64,000 nt of DNA from Coprococcus phoceensis (GTDB lineage Bacteria > Bacillota > Clostridia > Lachnospirales > Lachnospiraceae): assembly GCF_900104635.1 (NCBI RefSeq), contig NZ_FNWC01000007.1:2393421-2457420 (forward strand), written 5' to 3'. Under the pieces are notes generated by a model. It was not told where the DNA came from and made no database searches. It saw only the letters and a program-made list of their open reading frames with translations. Below, piece by piece: positions 1-8,392 of the stretch. A program made the translations under genes and the position numbers. Position 1 is the first letter of the stretch. Every line of letters starts with the position of its first letter.

Positions 1-1383
1 ACCCGCAGCAAGAACAATTTCATACTCCTTAAATACCGGATGCTCTTTTAATTTCTTTGCCAATGCCTTTGCACTGTCTACCCTGTCAAGCAGCCAGAAG
101 GTGTGCTTTAATTCGTCCCGCAATTCTTCCGTAGAAAATGGGAATTTTGTCTGTCTGGTCATGGCATCCAAAAATTTATCGACGGAAGATTCATGATTGA
201 ATTTTCCATTGGTAACAGCAAAAAACTCATTCAAATCGAAAGCATACTCTTCCGTTTCTCCGTTAATCTCTATGCCTTGTTGCAGCTCATCTTTGATAAT
301 TTCTGACATCTGATAAGTGTACAGATTAAGCTGCGGCAATGTTGCATACGGGTTTTCTTCCTCCTCTGAAGCATCCCAATCTCTCTTTTTCTTTTGTTCA
401 TCTGCATAGGTCCAGTTATAGATAGCATCATCTGCAAATTTATTATTGGCAAGTGCTTTAAATGGTGTACCTGACAAGTGCAACGTAAATTTACGTTTGA
501 TACGGTCAAATGCAACATCTGTTTTGTACGTATCCACGCCCTCATGTGCTTCGTCAATAACAAGGATGTCCCACTCCATATTGGCAACCTCACCTAATTT
601 GTTATGCTCTCCGCCAAAATAAATGGAACCTTTCATATCCTGCAAGGATACAAATTCAATACACTTTACATTGTCCCTGTCTTTTCCTGAGAGCAAATGT
701 GTATATTCCTCTCTTGTCAGCACACCTTGTTTTCCTTTCAGTGTATCAACCTCACTCACGAAAAGATAACCAGATTCATTCCCCAGAAACTTTGCATAAT
801 CTGAAAACCATGAGTTTGCAATCGCCGGTCGGTTTGTGACGATCAACACTTTTTCTGCCCCAGTTTTCTGCGCAAAATCGTAGACAGATAATGTCTTTCC
901 AAATCTCGGCTTGGCATTCCAAAGGAACTCTCCATTTTTATGAGTTGCTTGATAATCAACCGTCATTGTAACCGCACTCTGCTGCTCCTCACGCAATTTG
1001 TACGGAATCACTGTATCTGTGGTTTTTAATATTCCATGATCTTCTCTGAAATCACGAAACATCTGCTTTGATGTAGCACCATCCACATGAAACCACTCAT
1101 TATTCTTGCCTTTTTCCTGCTCTATACCGGATTTCCGCAAATAAGCATGAAAGTCCTTATCTATGAATGTCTCTCCTGAACCATCATCAAAAGTGGCATT
1201 CCCTTTCCATTCAAGCTGCCACTTGATATCCGCAGTGTGTGTCTGTTGATTGATACGAGTTTCTACATCCTGTTCCGTGTATCCTATCTTCGTCCAGCCA
1301 TTATGACGAACCACTTCTGGAGTGGAATAGCCATAAAGCATCGGAACTACCTGTTTGGTTGTCTGAATATTAGGTTTATTCAT
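1..1383 (-). CDS. GIY-YIG/DEAH helicase, restriction-type (3' end outside window)
   Basis: The frame starts at ATG 1383 and runs off the left edge, so about 460 N-terminal residues are visible. Residues 14-100 resemble a T5orf172/GIY-YIG nuclease-like domain (LYGYSTPEVV, GWTKIGYTE, then FHAYLRKSGIE and EWFHVD). A superfamily 2 helicase follows: motif I AKPRFGKT with Lys163, DEAH box IDEAH near 276-280, and motif III LSGTPFKAL near 303-311. The gene lies 11 bases downstream of the split adenine methyltransferase on the same strand, so the three probably form one restriction-modification or DNA-defence operon. The helicase would translocate DNA for cleavage. I see no classical PD-(D/E)XK motif in the visible part, and the C-terminus is unseen. 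Family assignment is by motif only. Confidence 0.8.
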   Translation of the reverse strand, partial: MNKPNIQTTKQVVPMLYGYSTPEVVRHNGWTKIGYTEQDVETRINQQTHTADIKWQLEWKGNATFDDGSGETFIDKDFHAYLRKSGIEQEKGKNNEWFHVDGATSKQMFRDFREDHGILKTTDTVIPYKLREEQQSAVTMTVDYQATHKNGEFLWNAKPRFGKTLSVYDFAQKTGAEKVLIVTNRPAIANSWFSDYAKFLGNESGYLFVSEVDTLKGKQGVLTREEYTHLLSGKDRDNVKCIEFVSLQDMKGSIYFGGEHNKLGEVANMEWDILVIDEAHEGVDTYKTDVAFDRIKRKFTLHLSGTPFKALANNKFADDAIYNWTYADEQKKKRDWDASEEEENPYATLPQLNLYTYQMSEIIKDELQQGIEINGETEEYAFDLNEFFAVTNGKFNHESSVDKFLDAMTRQTKFPFSTEELRDELKHTFWLLDRVDSAKALAKKLKEHPVFKEYEIVLAAG

Positions 1384-1394
1384 GCTATTCCTCC

Positions 1395-2456
1395 TCATCT
1401 GTGATTATCCACAACATTTTTTATGTATGCTATATCACTATCATTCAGTTGTATTTTACTATAAAGCTGTTCATCTATATTTCTGTTAAAATCTATAATT
1501 CCATTATTCAAAGAATAATCTTCTATATCAGGAACGAGCAAACCAAGTGATGTTAGTGCTTCATCAGTCATTAAAAATGCATATCTTACCACGTAACTTT
1601 TTGCATATTCATAGAAATTCTTAGCCTCTTCAAATGTCTTAAAGGATCGTAGTGCCACTCGTGATCTTCCATATGCGGAATAATTATCAATTATGGCTAT
1701 TTGGTTGTCTCTTTTTTGACCGCCTGCATTCGCACTAGAAACCACAACCTGAAATTCATCAATATATTCAGCATTCTGTTTGATTACACTTCTATCTGCC
1801 ACAAACCATTTTGCTCTGCCTGCTTTTCCTGCTTTATCATTAGTAAATAACTTTACTTCTTTTCTAACATCTATTTCTTCTCCATCAATATATTCCCTTA
1901 CTTTTGTTGGATTCTTTTCAACGAAATCACTTTCTATAGCAAATAACGATCGTGGCAAAATAGCATCATGCAAAAATTTGTAATTATTTTTTATAACAAA
2001 ATTTCTTATTTTACTGCTAATCTCAATATCATTTGGATTTAACGGCATTAAATCGCTTCCCGGATTATTTGCACGTACTTTTTTTTCTAATCCATTTTGT
2101 GAATATATATAATCAAATCCGCCTGTTGCCTTATCTTGTTTTTTTGTAACTATTGTTACTCCATCAGCTAAGTCAGCCGCACTTCCAAATACTTCTTTAG
2201 CATCTGGATAAAATTCAATAGATGCTAATTTACAATCATTTATTAAGTCTTTTCCAAACTGTTTCAATCCTTTTCCAGATTGATGCATCCATCTTCCACC
2301 CGGATATATCAAAACAGAGCTTTCTTTAGCAATTTTATCTGCTTGTATCTGAAAATGCTGAAAAATATTTTTCCTTGGTTTTTGTCCATTTGAAGTTGAC
2401 TCACTTTCAGCTTCTTCTTGATAGGGTGGATTTCCAATTACAAAATCAAACTTCAT
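1395..2456 (-). CDS. Adenine DNA methyltransferase, C-terminal subunit with NPPY motif
   Basis: A 353-residue protein that begins almost at the catalytic motif: IGNPPYQEE at residues 7-15 is motif IV (D/N-PPY) of Eco57I-type N6-adenine methyltransferases. The rest would be the target-recognition region. Motif I for SAM binding is absent here and lies in the upstream gene, whose TGA stop is one base before this ATG in another frame. The two chains together therefore make a split enzyme, read through tightly coupled translation. The likely role is to methylate adenines and protect host DNA from the helicase/nuclease protein encoded next. Split methyltransferases of this shape are known in Firmicutes, so I treat this as a real gene and not a frameshift. 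Confidence 0.8.
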   Translation of the reverse strand: MKFDFVIGNPPYQEEAESESTSNGQKPRKNIFQHFQIQADKIAKESSVLIYPGGRWMHQSGKGLKQFGKDLINDCKLASIEFYPDAKEVFGSAADLADGVTIVTKKQDKATGGFDYIYSQNGLEKKVRANNPGSDLMPLNPNDIEISSKIRNFVIKNNYKFLHDAILPRSLFAIESDFVEKNPTKVREYIDGEEIDVRKEVKLFTNDKAGKAGRAKWFVADRSVIKQNAEYIDEFQVVVSSANAGGQKRDNQIAIIDNYSAYGRSRVALRSFKTFEEAKNFYEYAKSYVVRYAFLMTDEALTSLGLLVPDIEDYSLNNGIIDFNRNIDEQLYSKIQLNDSDIAYIKNVVDNHR

Positions 2457-2457
2457 C

Positions 2458-3402
2458 TCATCTACCTTCCTTCATGCTTGTATACGTCAGCGACTTATCA
2501 CTGCGCCAGTCATAGATCCGACAGTACACCTCTTCCGGTTCTTCTGTATCCTGCTTTTGCGGCTCATCTGCTACAACAAAGTCAAATAGACTGAATTGAT
2601 GATATTCCTCTTTAGGCTTTCCAAATGGAATTGTCCCAGATATTCCGTCCATCTGCCACAAGTTCCAAACAATAACATTTACAATCTTTCGCAGTTCTGC
2701 ATCTGTTGGAGTTCTGCCCCACCTGTCCTGCATATAATCCACAAAAGTTATGAGTAAATTGATTCTTGCAATCAGAAGGCTATCTCCCTGAAATTCATAA
2801 CCGTACACACTCTGATATGCTCGAAGCACCCACTTGAACCATTCTTTTTCATTGACTGTGTTTTCATTTATCACACGCAGTTTTCTGTCCAAAATTCCTA
2901 TCCGTTTCTTAATCTCAAGCAGTTCCCCGGTAGCTGCATCATAGCGTGACACAATGTATGGAGCTTCGCCACAGGTAATTTCAAGCCTTTTAGAATCGAT
3001 ATATTTTTTCCAACCATCTTCTGTATCAAACTCTACTTTTTCTGTGTTCACCTGCCACTCCTGATTACGTTCAACATTAAAAACATCTTTTCTTCCAAAC
3101 CACTCCTCATCACAGTGGTTATTCATTTTGTTGCAAATCCATGATGGCGTGAACACCTCTGCTTTCGCTCTGGTGCGTTCCTGCTGTTGTTCCCTGTTCT
3201 TTAACACCCTCGGCTGTATCTCATACTGTGTAAATCCCTTTAAGATTTCTTCTGTCATCTGCTCAGTTTCCTTGATTGGAATGCCTTTGGAACTATATAC
3301 CGATGTTGCAAATATAATATTTTTCTTTGTTGTCTTATCCTTCAGCAACGCTTTAAGGTTTTTACTGACCGGATAAGCATTCAGATCAATTAACTTATCC
3401 AT
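2458..3402 (-). CDS. Adenine DNA methyltransferase, N-terminal SAM-binding subunit
   Basis: About 314 residues from ATG 3402. An in-frame ATG at 3414 exists, but the ribosome site GAGG sits 6 bases before 3402 and favours MDKLIDLNAYP. Around residues 84-96 is a motif X-like stretch (VFTPSWICNKM). Residues 142-149 (ITCGEAPY) sit where motif I (SAM binding) is expected, and FQGDSLLIARINLL is a plausible motif III. The catalytic NPPY motif is missing and starts the next gene one base downstream, so the protein should act as a pair with it. This is the first gene of the restriction-modification operon. A perfect 22-base palindrome lies about 45 bases upstream of its start. Confidence 0.75.
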   Translation of the reverse strand: MDKLIDLNAYPVSKNLKALLKDKTTKKNIIFATSVYSSKGIPIKETEQMTEEILKGFTQYEIQPRVLKNREQQQERTRAKAEVFTPSWICNKMNNHCDEEWFGRKDVFNVERNQEWQVNTEKVEFDTEDGWKKYIDSKRLEITCGEAPYIVSRYDAATGELLEIKKRIGILDRKLRVINENTVNEKEWFKWVLRAYQSVYGYEFQGDSLLIARINLLITFVDYMQDRWGRTPTDAELRKIVNVIVWNLWQMDGISGTIPFGKPKEEYHQFSLFDFVVADEPQKQDTEEPEEVYCRIYDWRSDKSLTYTSMKEGR

Positions 3403-3447
3403 TTTTATCCTCATTTCTAAAGCCGGCTATCCCTGATAGCCAGCTTG

Positions 3448-3469
3448 GAAAAAATGTATACATTTTTTC
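3448..3469. promoter_or_regulatory. 22-bp perfect palindrome upstream of the restriction-modification operon
   Basis: The palindrome is A-rich then T-rich, centred on ATGTATACAT, and sits in the leader of the methyltransferase operon. A related site at 3588-3604 has arms GAAATG and CATTTC around TATAC, and a third TGTATAC lies at 3573-3579. Repeated dyads of one core are typical of operators bound by a dimeric regulator. No controller protein is encoded beside it, so the binder is unknown. The AT-rich hairpin could instead be a weak terminator. Confidence 0.5.
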
Positions 3470-3587
3470 ATGAGAAAAATTTGAACTTATGACTGTGAAA
3501 TTTCATGAAGTTTTGACAGGAAATTACTGAATTTCGACTAATTTCGTGCTACAATATATAAGAATAGTTTTATGTATACGATTACTG

Positions 3588-3604
3588 GAAATGTATACCA
3601 TTTC
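3588..3604. promoter_or_regulatory. Second TGTATAC-type dyad
   Basis: Inverted repeat GAAATG-TATAC-CATTTC between the resolvase stop and the methyltransferase operon. It shares the TGTATAC core with the palindrome at 3448-3469, about 130 bases away. The two may be bound by the same regulator. Confidence 0.4.
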
Positions 3605-3624
3605 AGTTAGAACGCATGAACTAT

Positions 3625-4233
3625 TTAACTGGATTTTTCATATTTTACAGCTTTGCTATAAAACGTCTTAGGGCACATATTACAAGCCTTTGCAGCTTCT
3701 TCTATTGTGGTTTTCCCTGCTCTCCAATCTTTATGCATCTGATAAAAGTTTTCTGGAATTGGTAACGGCGGTCTACCAAATTTCACACCCCTTGCTTTTG
3801 CTGCAGCAATTCCCTCCGCTTGCCTTTGCTTGATATTAGTACGTTCATTTTCAGCAACATAACTAAGTAAAGCCAAAACAACATCACTAATAAATGTTCC
3901 GAGCAAATTCTTTTCTCTGCGTGTATCTAATAATGGCATATCAATAACTACAATATCTGCTTTCTTCTCTTTGGTAATAATACGCCATTGTTCATTCAAT
4001 TCCCCGTAATTCCTTCCCAGACGATCAATTGATTTGATATACAATACGCTGTTTTCATTCAATTTTCGCAACAAGCGTTTATACTGTGTTCTCTCAAAAT
4101 CTTTTCCAGACTGTTTGTCCATATAAATGTGATTTTCAGGTACTCCCATCTCTGTTAATGCAATCTTTTGTCTGTCCTCATTTTGCTCCTTTGATGACAC
4201 TCTCATATATCCATAGATGTTTATATCTCCCAT
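3625..4233 (-). CDS. Small serine recombinase (resolvase/invertase family)
   Basis: 202 residues, ATG 4233 with GGAGA upstream. The N-terminal catalytic domain opens with YGYMRVSSKEQNEDRQ; the serine in RVSS is the nucleophile of this family. SIDRLGRNY near residues 67-75 is the conserved DRLGR segment. A C-terminal helix-turn-helix follows (TIEEAAKACNMCPKTFYSK), preceded by KARGVKFGRPPLPIP, typical of Pin/Hin/Tn3-resolvase relatives. It could resolve element cointegrates or invert a segment. It lies between TnpV and the restriction-modification cargo, which suggests it arrived with that cargo. No crossover site could be identified. Confidence 0.88.
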   Translation of the reverse strand: MGDINIYGYMRVSSKEQNEDRQKIALTEMGVPENHIYMDKQSGKDFERTQYKRLLRKLNENSVLYIKSIDRLGRNYGELNEQWRIITKEKKADIVVIDMPLLDTRREKNLLGTFISDVVLALLSYVAENERTNIKQRQAEGIAAAKARGVKFGRPPLPIPENFYQMHKDWRAGKTTIEEAAKACNMCPKTFYSKAVKYEKSS

Positions 4234-4295
4234 ATATTTTTTCTCCTTCGTCCATCTATATTTATTATTTACATTTAAATCGAAATATAACCACT

Positions 4296-4324
4296 GGAAG
4301 ACTGATTCATAAAACCAGTCTTCC
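4296..4324 (-). terminator. Hairpin between TnpV and resolvase
   Basis: Nine-base arms GGAAGACTG and CAGTCTTCC separated by 11 bases, located 60-90 bases downstream of the TnpV stop. It lacks a clear U-run on the minus strand, so it is at best a partial terminator or mRNA-stabilising hairpin. Confidence 0.4.
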
Positions 4325-4383
4325 GATGCAATACATAATAATTATTTTAAGATTTCTGCTCTTACGATCTCCTCCGCACAAGC

Positions 4384-4716
4384 TCAGATATTATTCATTT
4401 TCCCAACCCATGCTATCTGATCCTGCATCTTCAATTCTTCTGTTACTCCCTGCTTTTCTTTCATCTGCTCCACCAGTCTGTCCATCATCTGATTACACTC
4501 CTCATCAATTTGATGCAGATGCTCATTCAACTTTCCTGCAAGCACCAACTCCAGATATAATCCTTTCCGATGCTCTTTCAAGTATGATTTTCTCAGCATT
4601 CCATACTTTCCAATCGGATATTCTATCTCTTCCGGAAGATACAGGTCTGGATAATACAGACCGTCCTCTCCTAAAGTATAACTGATTCCATTTTCTCCCA
4701 TAATGTATTTCTCCAT
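4384..4716 (-). CDS. TnpV-family transposon-encoded protein
   Basis: 110 residues from ATG 4716; AGGAGG seven bases upstream fixes the start. A longer in-frame reading overlaps the relaxase and is not needed. The sequence matches the TnpV signature: ISYTLGEDGLYYPDL, IGKYGMLRKSYLKEHRKG, GKLNEHLHQIDEE and the C-terminus DQIAWVGKMNNI. TnpV proteins accompany mobilizable elements of clostridia, and their biochemical role is not established. It starts 10 bases after the relaxase stop and is surely co-transcribed with it. Confidence 0.88.
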   Translation of the reverse strand: MEKYIMGENGISYTLGEDGLYYPDLYLPEEIEYPIGKYGMLRKSYLKEHRKGLYLELVLAGKLNEHLHQIDEECNQMMDRLVEQMKEKQGVTEELKMQDQIAWVGKMNNI

Positions 4717-4726
4717 GATTGTCCTC

Positions 4727-6253
4727 CTACCTTGCTCCCCGATCTTTGTTCTGACTACGGGTATGCTGTTTATTTTTCTGTTCATTCTGTATTTCTTGTT
4801 TCTTTTCTGCCAGCTTCGCCCTAATACCATGCGCTACTGGCTCTTTTCCTGTTTCTTTCTTCCATTTTTCTATTGCAGTTCGATACTGGCTATACTCAGT
4901 TTGAGAAGCCTTAAAATCTTTTAAAAATTCCTGTACACTTCTATATCCGATTTTCTGCACAATCCTTGGAAGATAATCTTTCATATCTCTAATCTGACTT
5001 TTCAATTCATCAATTTCATTCTGCAATTCTTTTTTCTTTCTTCCTTTAAACCATCCCTTTACCTCTGACAGTTCTTTCTTTTTTGCAGAAAGCTGTTTTT
5101 GTTTCTTCTGAATTGCACTATTTTGTTCTTCTAGTTCTTTATTCACTTTAAATAGTTTCGGATACTTTGATGCAAGCCTCGTCATTTTAGGTTGTTCCGG
5201 TTCTGCCTTTTCTTCTTTTGTTGTCTTGACTGCTGCCATGCTATTTTCAGCAACATACTCTGGGTGTTCAGTTTCCGTTCGCTCTGTCTGTTTTGGCACT
5301 TCCCTGGGTTTCTTAAACATCACACTTGCTATCAAAAACTCCAATGCCTCAACCGCCACTGTTACAACTCTGGAAAATAATCGTGGTCTGTTTCCACGCC
5401 TGGCAATTGATTTCCTAATCGGCTCCGTGATTTCTTTCCGCTTCACTTCCATTATCTTCGGTTCTGGCACTCCACTAATCAATGCCATATCAACAGCTCT
5501 GTTCCATTCCCGGCGTTTTTGGTTATCTGCTTCTATTTCCTGTGCCTTCGGATTATTTTTCCCGATTTTCTTTGTTGCAAGATAAACACTGCCACGCTCA
5601 AATACCTGTAGTTTCTGTTTCTCGTCCTGCACATAAATATTGATTAAATCTGTATAAGAATGCTTTACCTCATCCAGAAATGAATTACTCTTGAAGCGTT
5701 CATCTTTCGCAGTAAACAGCTTCTTCTCATAGACTTCTCCTTTCTTCACAATACTGCAGCCTTCTCGTATCTCACCATTTTCTCCCAGTATCTCTTTCTT
5801 GGTTCGGACATGTTTTCCATTTTCATTGTAAAACATATTTCTGCTGGCAATCTTAATGATTGGTTCATCCAATAGCTTCCGTTCTGCAAATATCAAATGA
5901 ATGTGATAATTGGTCTTTCTTTTATTGTGATGCAAAGCAGCAATACAATCTGTTCCATAATTCTGTTTAAAATGATTTGTAAAAAGTTGCAACAATCTGT
6001 CTGGCTGAAATTCTGTAAAGCTCTCTGGCAAAGCAATGATCAATTCTCTTGCCTCAATGCATTTGCCCTCCGTCCCGCTCTTTGCAAATTCTTCCTGATT
6101 ATATTTTGCAAGTTCCCGCCAAAATTTCCGTTCTGTGGTTTCATAAACTGCATAGAGGTTTTCCTGTTTTGCATGACTGGATATATAAGTGATCCTGCCT
6201 TTTACATTGCTTAGTTTTGTCATTTGAATAAATGAATTTCTTCCGATAGGCAC
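4727..6253 (-). CDS. MobA/MobL-family relaxase
   Basis: 508 residues. The N-terminal domain carries the metal-binding histidine motif of MOB relaxases (HHNKRKTNYHIHLIF, near residues 102-116), preceded by EARELIIALPESF. The C-terminal half is a charged coiled coil (QKKQKQLSAKKKELSEVKG). The enzyme would nick oriT on one strand, stay bound to the 5' end and lead the DNA to a host conjugation channel. Start: GTG 6253 has GGAGG only two bases away, while ATG 6223 (MTKLSNVKGR) has no nearby site; the N-terminus is therefore uncertain by 10 residues. The inverted repeat at 6364-6414 just upstream is a candidate nic region. TnpV follows at once. Confidence 0.88.
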   Translation of the reverse strand: MPIGRNSFIQMTKLSNVKGRITYISSHAKQENLYAVYETTERKFWRELAKYNQEEFAKSGTEGKCIEARELIIALPESFTEFQPDRLLQLFTNHFKQNYGTDCIAALHHNKRKTNYHIHLIFAERKLLDEPIIKIASRNMFYNENGKHVRTKKEILGENGEIREGCSIVKKGEVYEKKLFTAKDERFKSNSFLDEVKHSYTDLINIYVQDEKQKLQVFERGSVYLATKKIGKNNPKAQEIEADNQKRREWNRAVDMALISGVPEPKIMEVKRKEITEPIRKSIARRGNRPRLFSRVVTVAVEALEFLIASVMFKKPREVPKQTERTETEHPEYVAENSMAAVKTTKEEKAEPEQPKMTRLASKYPKLFKVNKELEEQNSAIQKKQKQLSAKKKELSEVKGWFKGRKKKELQNEIDELKSQIRDMKDYLPRIVQKIGYRSVQEFLKDFKASQTEYSQYRTAIEKWKKETGKEPVAHGIRAKLAEKKQEIQNEQKNKQHTRSQNKDRGAR

Positions 6254-6363
6254 TCCCTCCTTGTCTTCGGAAAAATAAATTCCGCTATATCATTTGTAAG
6301 TGGATGCATCGGCATCCGTTTACGAACTAACTGCCATTTCCGGCTACAATAGCTCCCGGCAGG

Positions 6364-6414
6364 GCGAAATATCCTGAGTACAAATCTTTGATTTGTGCGA
6401 TGGGTGTATTTCGC
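6364..6414. other. Candidate origin of transfer (nested inverted repeats)
   Basis: Outer arms GCGAAATA (6364-6371) and TATTTCGC (6407-6414) enclose an inner perfect hairpin ACAAATC-TTT-GATTTGT (6380-6396). The site lies 110-160 bases upstream of the MobA/MobL relaxase in otherwise non-coding DNA, the usual place for oriT of this relaxase group. The nic position cannot be assigned by eye. Confidence 0.45.
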
Positions 6415-6569
6415 TCTCAAACGCCGAGGGCTTTGTGAGATACTACCTGCTTATGCCATAACTTGTCTTTAGTTTTTTATTTTGGGCGTATCCGCCCCTT
6501 TTTTCTGCCCGTATCCGGGCTTATTTTTTACCCCTAACAACCAAACGGCTATTTTTCTTCCTGTCTGCT

Positions 6570-6797
6570 TTATTCCGGTATCCTTGCACGTACATACTCC
6601 AAATCTCCGCAATACGGTGTTCCAACCAAATACCATTCTCTCGCCAAATTCATTTCCATTCGTGTCTTTACCCACTGATCATCAACTAGAACTTCCAGAC
6701 ATTCTCCACAGTGAAATCCTGGATCAATCCATAAGTCTGATGACAATAATCCATATCTTTTGTTATAACTGTTGTAACCTAATCTTCCTTCTCTCAT
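6570..6797 (-). CDS. DUF5348-type small protein
   Basis: 75 residues, ATG 6797 with GGGAGA upstream. The segments FHCGECLEVLVDDQWVKTRM and WYLVGTPYCGDLEYVRARI match DUF5348 proteins, small beta-rich proteins found in clostridial mobilizable elements, often between the replication/ATPase gene and the relaxase. Function is unknown; the family looks like a nucleic-acid or protein-binding fold. About 170 bases of non-coding DNA separate it from the next gene upstream, including a GCCCTG-AAT-CAGGGC hairpin at 6836-6850. Confidence 0.7.
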   Translation of the reverse strand: MREGRLGYNSYNKRYGLLSSDLWIDPGFHCGECLEVLVDDQWVKTRMEMNLAREWYLVGTPYCGDLEYVRARIPE

Positions 6798-6971
6798 GGT
6801 GTCATTCTCCCTTCATTTATCATTTCCGCAGGGACGCCCTGAATCAGGGCCCCCTTTTGAAAAGTTTTTTCTTCGCCAATCAACTACCGGCTACACCTTA
6901 CAAACCCTCTCTTTGTCTGCTATTTACAGGTGCGTGGCACGCTCCTGTCATAAGGTCATCAAGCAGAATCT

Positions 6972-7214
6972 TTACCAACGAAAGTTCTCATGCAATCCAC
7001 ACTTATCCAAATACTCTTGTCTTGCCTTTTCCCGTTCTTCCTCGGTTGGTGCTGTTTTGAATGTTGTATATAACTGACGTTTTACCATACTGTCTAATTT
7101 TTCCATCAATGCTTTTTCTATCTCCGGCAGATATTCCTCATTCCCGGCAAGATGGTACTGGAACAATGCCAGTAATAAATCTTTTGGTATCTGCACCTGT
7201 GATTTTCTTTCCAT
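6972..7214 (-). CDS. Small conserved mobile-element protein (MERKSQVQIPK family)
   Basis: 80 residues with AAAGGAG upstream of ATG 7214. It is helical and charged, with a conserved end (TAPTEEEREKARQEYLDKCG). I recognise this family from clostridial mobilizable elements, where databases sometimes call it complexin-like; that name carries no functional evidence. It overlaps the 3' end of the ATPase gene by 97 bases in another frame, an unusually long overlap. Its good ribosome site and family match make it the more trustworthy of the two in the overlap. Confidence 0.65.
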   Translation of the reverse strand: MERKSQVQIPKDLLLALFQYHLAGNEEYLPEIEKALMEKLDSMVKRQLYTTFKTAPTEEEREKARQEYLDKCGLHENFRW

Positions 7215-8392
7215 GTTTCTCCTTTCCGTGACGATCGTGACGCTTGTTTTCCAACAAAGGCTAATCTGATCTTTCTTCCATCATGTCCCCGTTCTGTTTT
7301 ATACTGGATTCCATATTCCAAAATCAGACGTTCCAAGCTGACATTTAATTTTCGTGATAATGCGTTCGGCTGCATTTCCACCTGCAATACTTCCACAAGC
7401 TCTGTTGCTGTTCCTACCCACTCTGGCGTAGTTTCTGTTACAAGTTCTTTGATTTTTTCCAACACTGGATCTTCTGGTTCTTTCCAAAGTTCTGTTTCTG
7501 TCTTGGTAAGTTCCCAGACACATCTCTCCCGATTAAAGTTCAACCACAGTTTCTGGTCCTGCTGGTCACGACCTGCCACCTCCAGCACTGCCTTGTTATC
7601 TGTCCTTTTTTCTTTCTGCATAACGAATGCTCCATCCGCAGCTCCCAACAGTCCGTTTGTGCCGGAAATCATATCAAAACTGTCTAAGGATTCCATTTTT
7701 CTTGTGTGATGCACCACCAGAAAGCAAATTCCATAATGGTCACTGAATGCTTTCAGCTTCGTCACAATCTCATAGTCGCTGGCGTAGCTGAATTTATCTC
7801 CACCGACTTTCCGGACTTTCTGAAGCGTATCAATAATAATGAGCCTTGCGTCTTTATGATTTGTTACAAACTGCACAAGCTGCTGTTCCAATCCGACATT
7901 TAATGATTTAGACTTTGTAGCAAAATAAAAGTTCTCACTGCCTTCCATTCCAAACATCTGTGATAACCGCTTCTGCAACCTTGCATAATCATCTTCCAAT
8001 GCCAGATACAGAACCGTTCCCTGTCTGACTGAAAATCCCCACAATGGAAGTCCTTTACTGATGTGATACCCGATCTGTGCCATAAAGAATGATTTTCCAA
8101 TTTTCGGCGAACCAACAAACAGGTAAGTTCCGTTATATAGAAGTCCATCTATAATCGGCAGTTTTGGTGGATATGCGGTGTCGTATAATTCCATCATGGA
8201 AACTGTTTCCAGATCATCTGGATTCTTTTTATTTGCTGATTTTGCTGTATTTTCCGCATTATTTGTGGCTTGCAGATTGCCCTTACCGGGCAAATCTGCT
8301 ATACTTTGGTTGGTTAATTTATTACTTGATGGCTGTTCCACATCTGCGCCAACAGATGCAATCGGAGCAGTCATTTTTTCTTTTACTGTCAT
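7118..8392 (-). CDS. RecA-fold ATPase (RepA/KaiC-like helicase)
   Basis: 424 residues. Walker A is VGSPKIGKSFF (near 103-113) and Walker B is LIIIDTLQKVR (near 184-194). VVHHTRKMES and SGTNGLLGAADGAFVM fit the sensor loops of the RepA/DnaB-type hexameric helicases of plasmids and integrative elements. It probably unwinds element DNA for replication or maintenance after excision. The C-terminal 60 residues after HDGRKIRLAFV look low-quality (KQASRSSRKGETWKENHRC) and run 97 bases into the next gene, so a small frameshift near 7220-7250 may have extended it. The start overlaps the upstream mobilization gene by four bases (ATGA), showing translational coupling. Confidence 0.8.
   Translation of the reverse strand: MTVKEKMTAPIASVGADVEQPSSNKLTNQSIADLPGKGNLQATNNAENTAKSANKKNPDDLETVSMMELYDTAYPPKLPIIDGLLYNGTYLFVGSPKIGKSFFMAQIGYHISKGLPLWGFSVRQGTVLYLALEDDYARLQKRLSQMFGMEGSENFYFATKSKSLNVGLEQQLVQFVTNHKDARLIIIDTLQKVRKVGGDKFSYASDYEIVTKLKAFSDHYGICFLVVHHTRKMESLDSFDMISGTNGLLGAADGAFVMQKEKRTDNKAVLEVAGRDQQDQKLWLNFNRERCVWELTKTETELWKEPEDPVLEKIKELVTETTPEWVGTATELVEVLQVEMQPNALSRKLNVSLERLILEYGIQYKTERGHDGRKIRLAFVGKQASRSSRKGETWKENHRCRYQKIYYWHCSSTILPGMRNICRR

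Noticed and set aside
6220..6420. Open frame of 66 codons upstream of the relaxase
   Set aside because: It lies over the candidate oriT dyads, has no ribosome site and overlaps the relaxase start; more likely non-coding transfer DNA.
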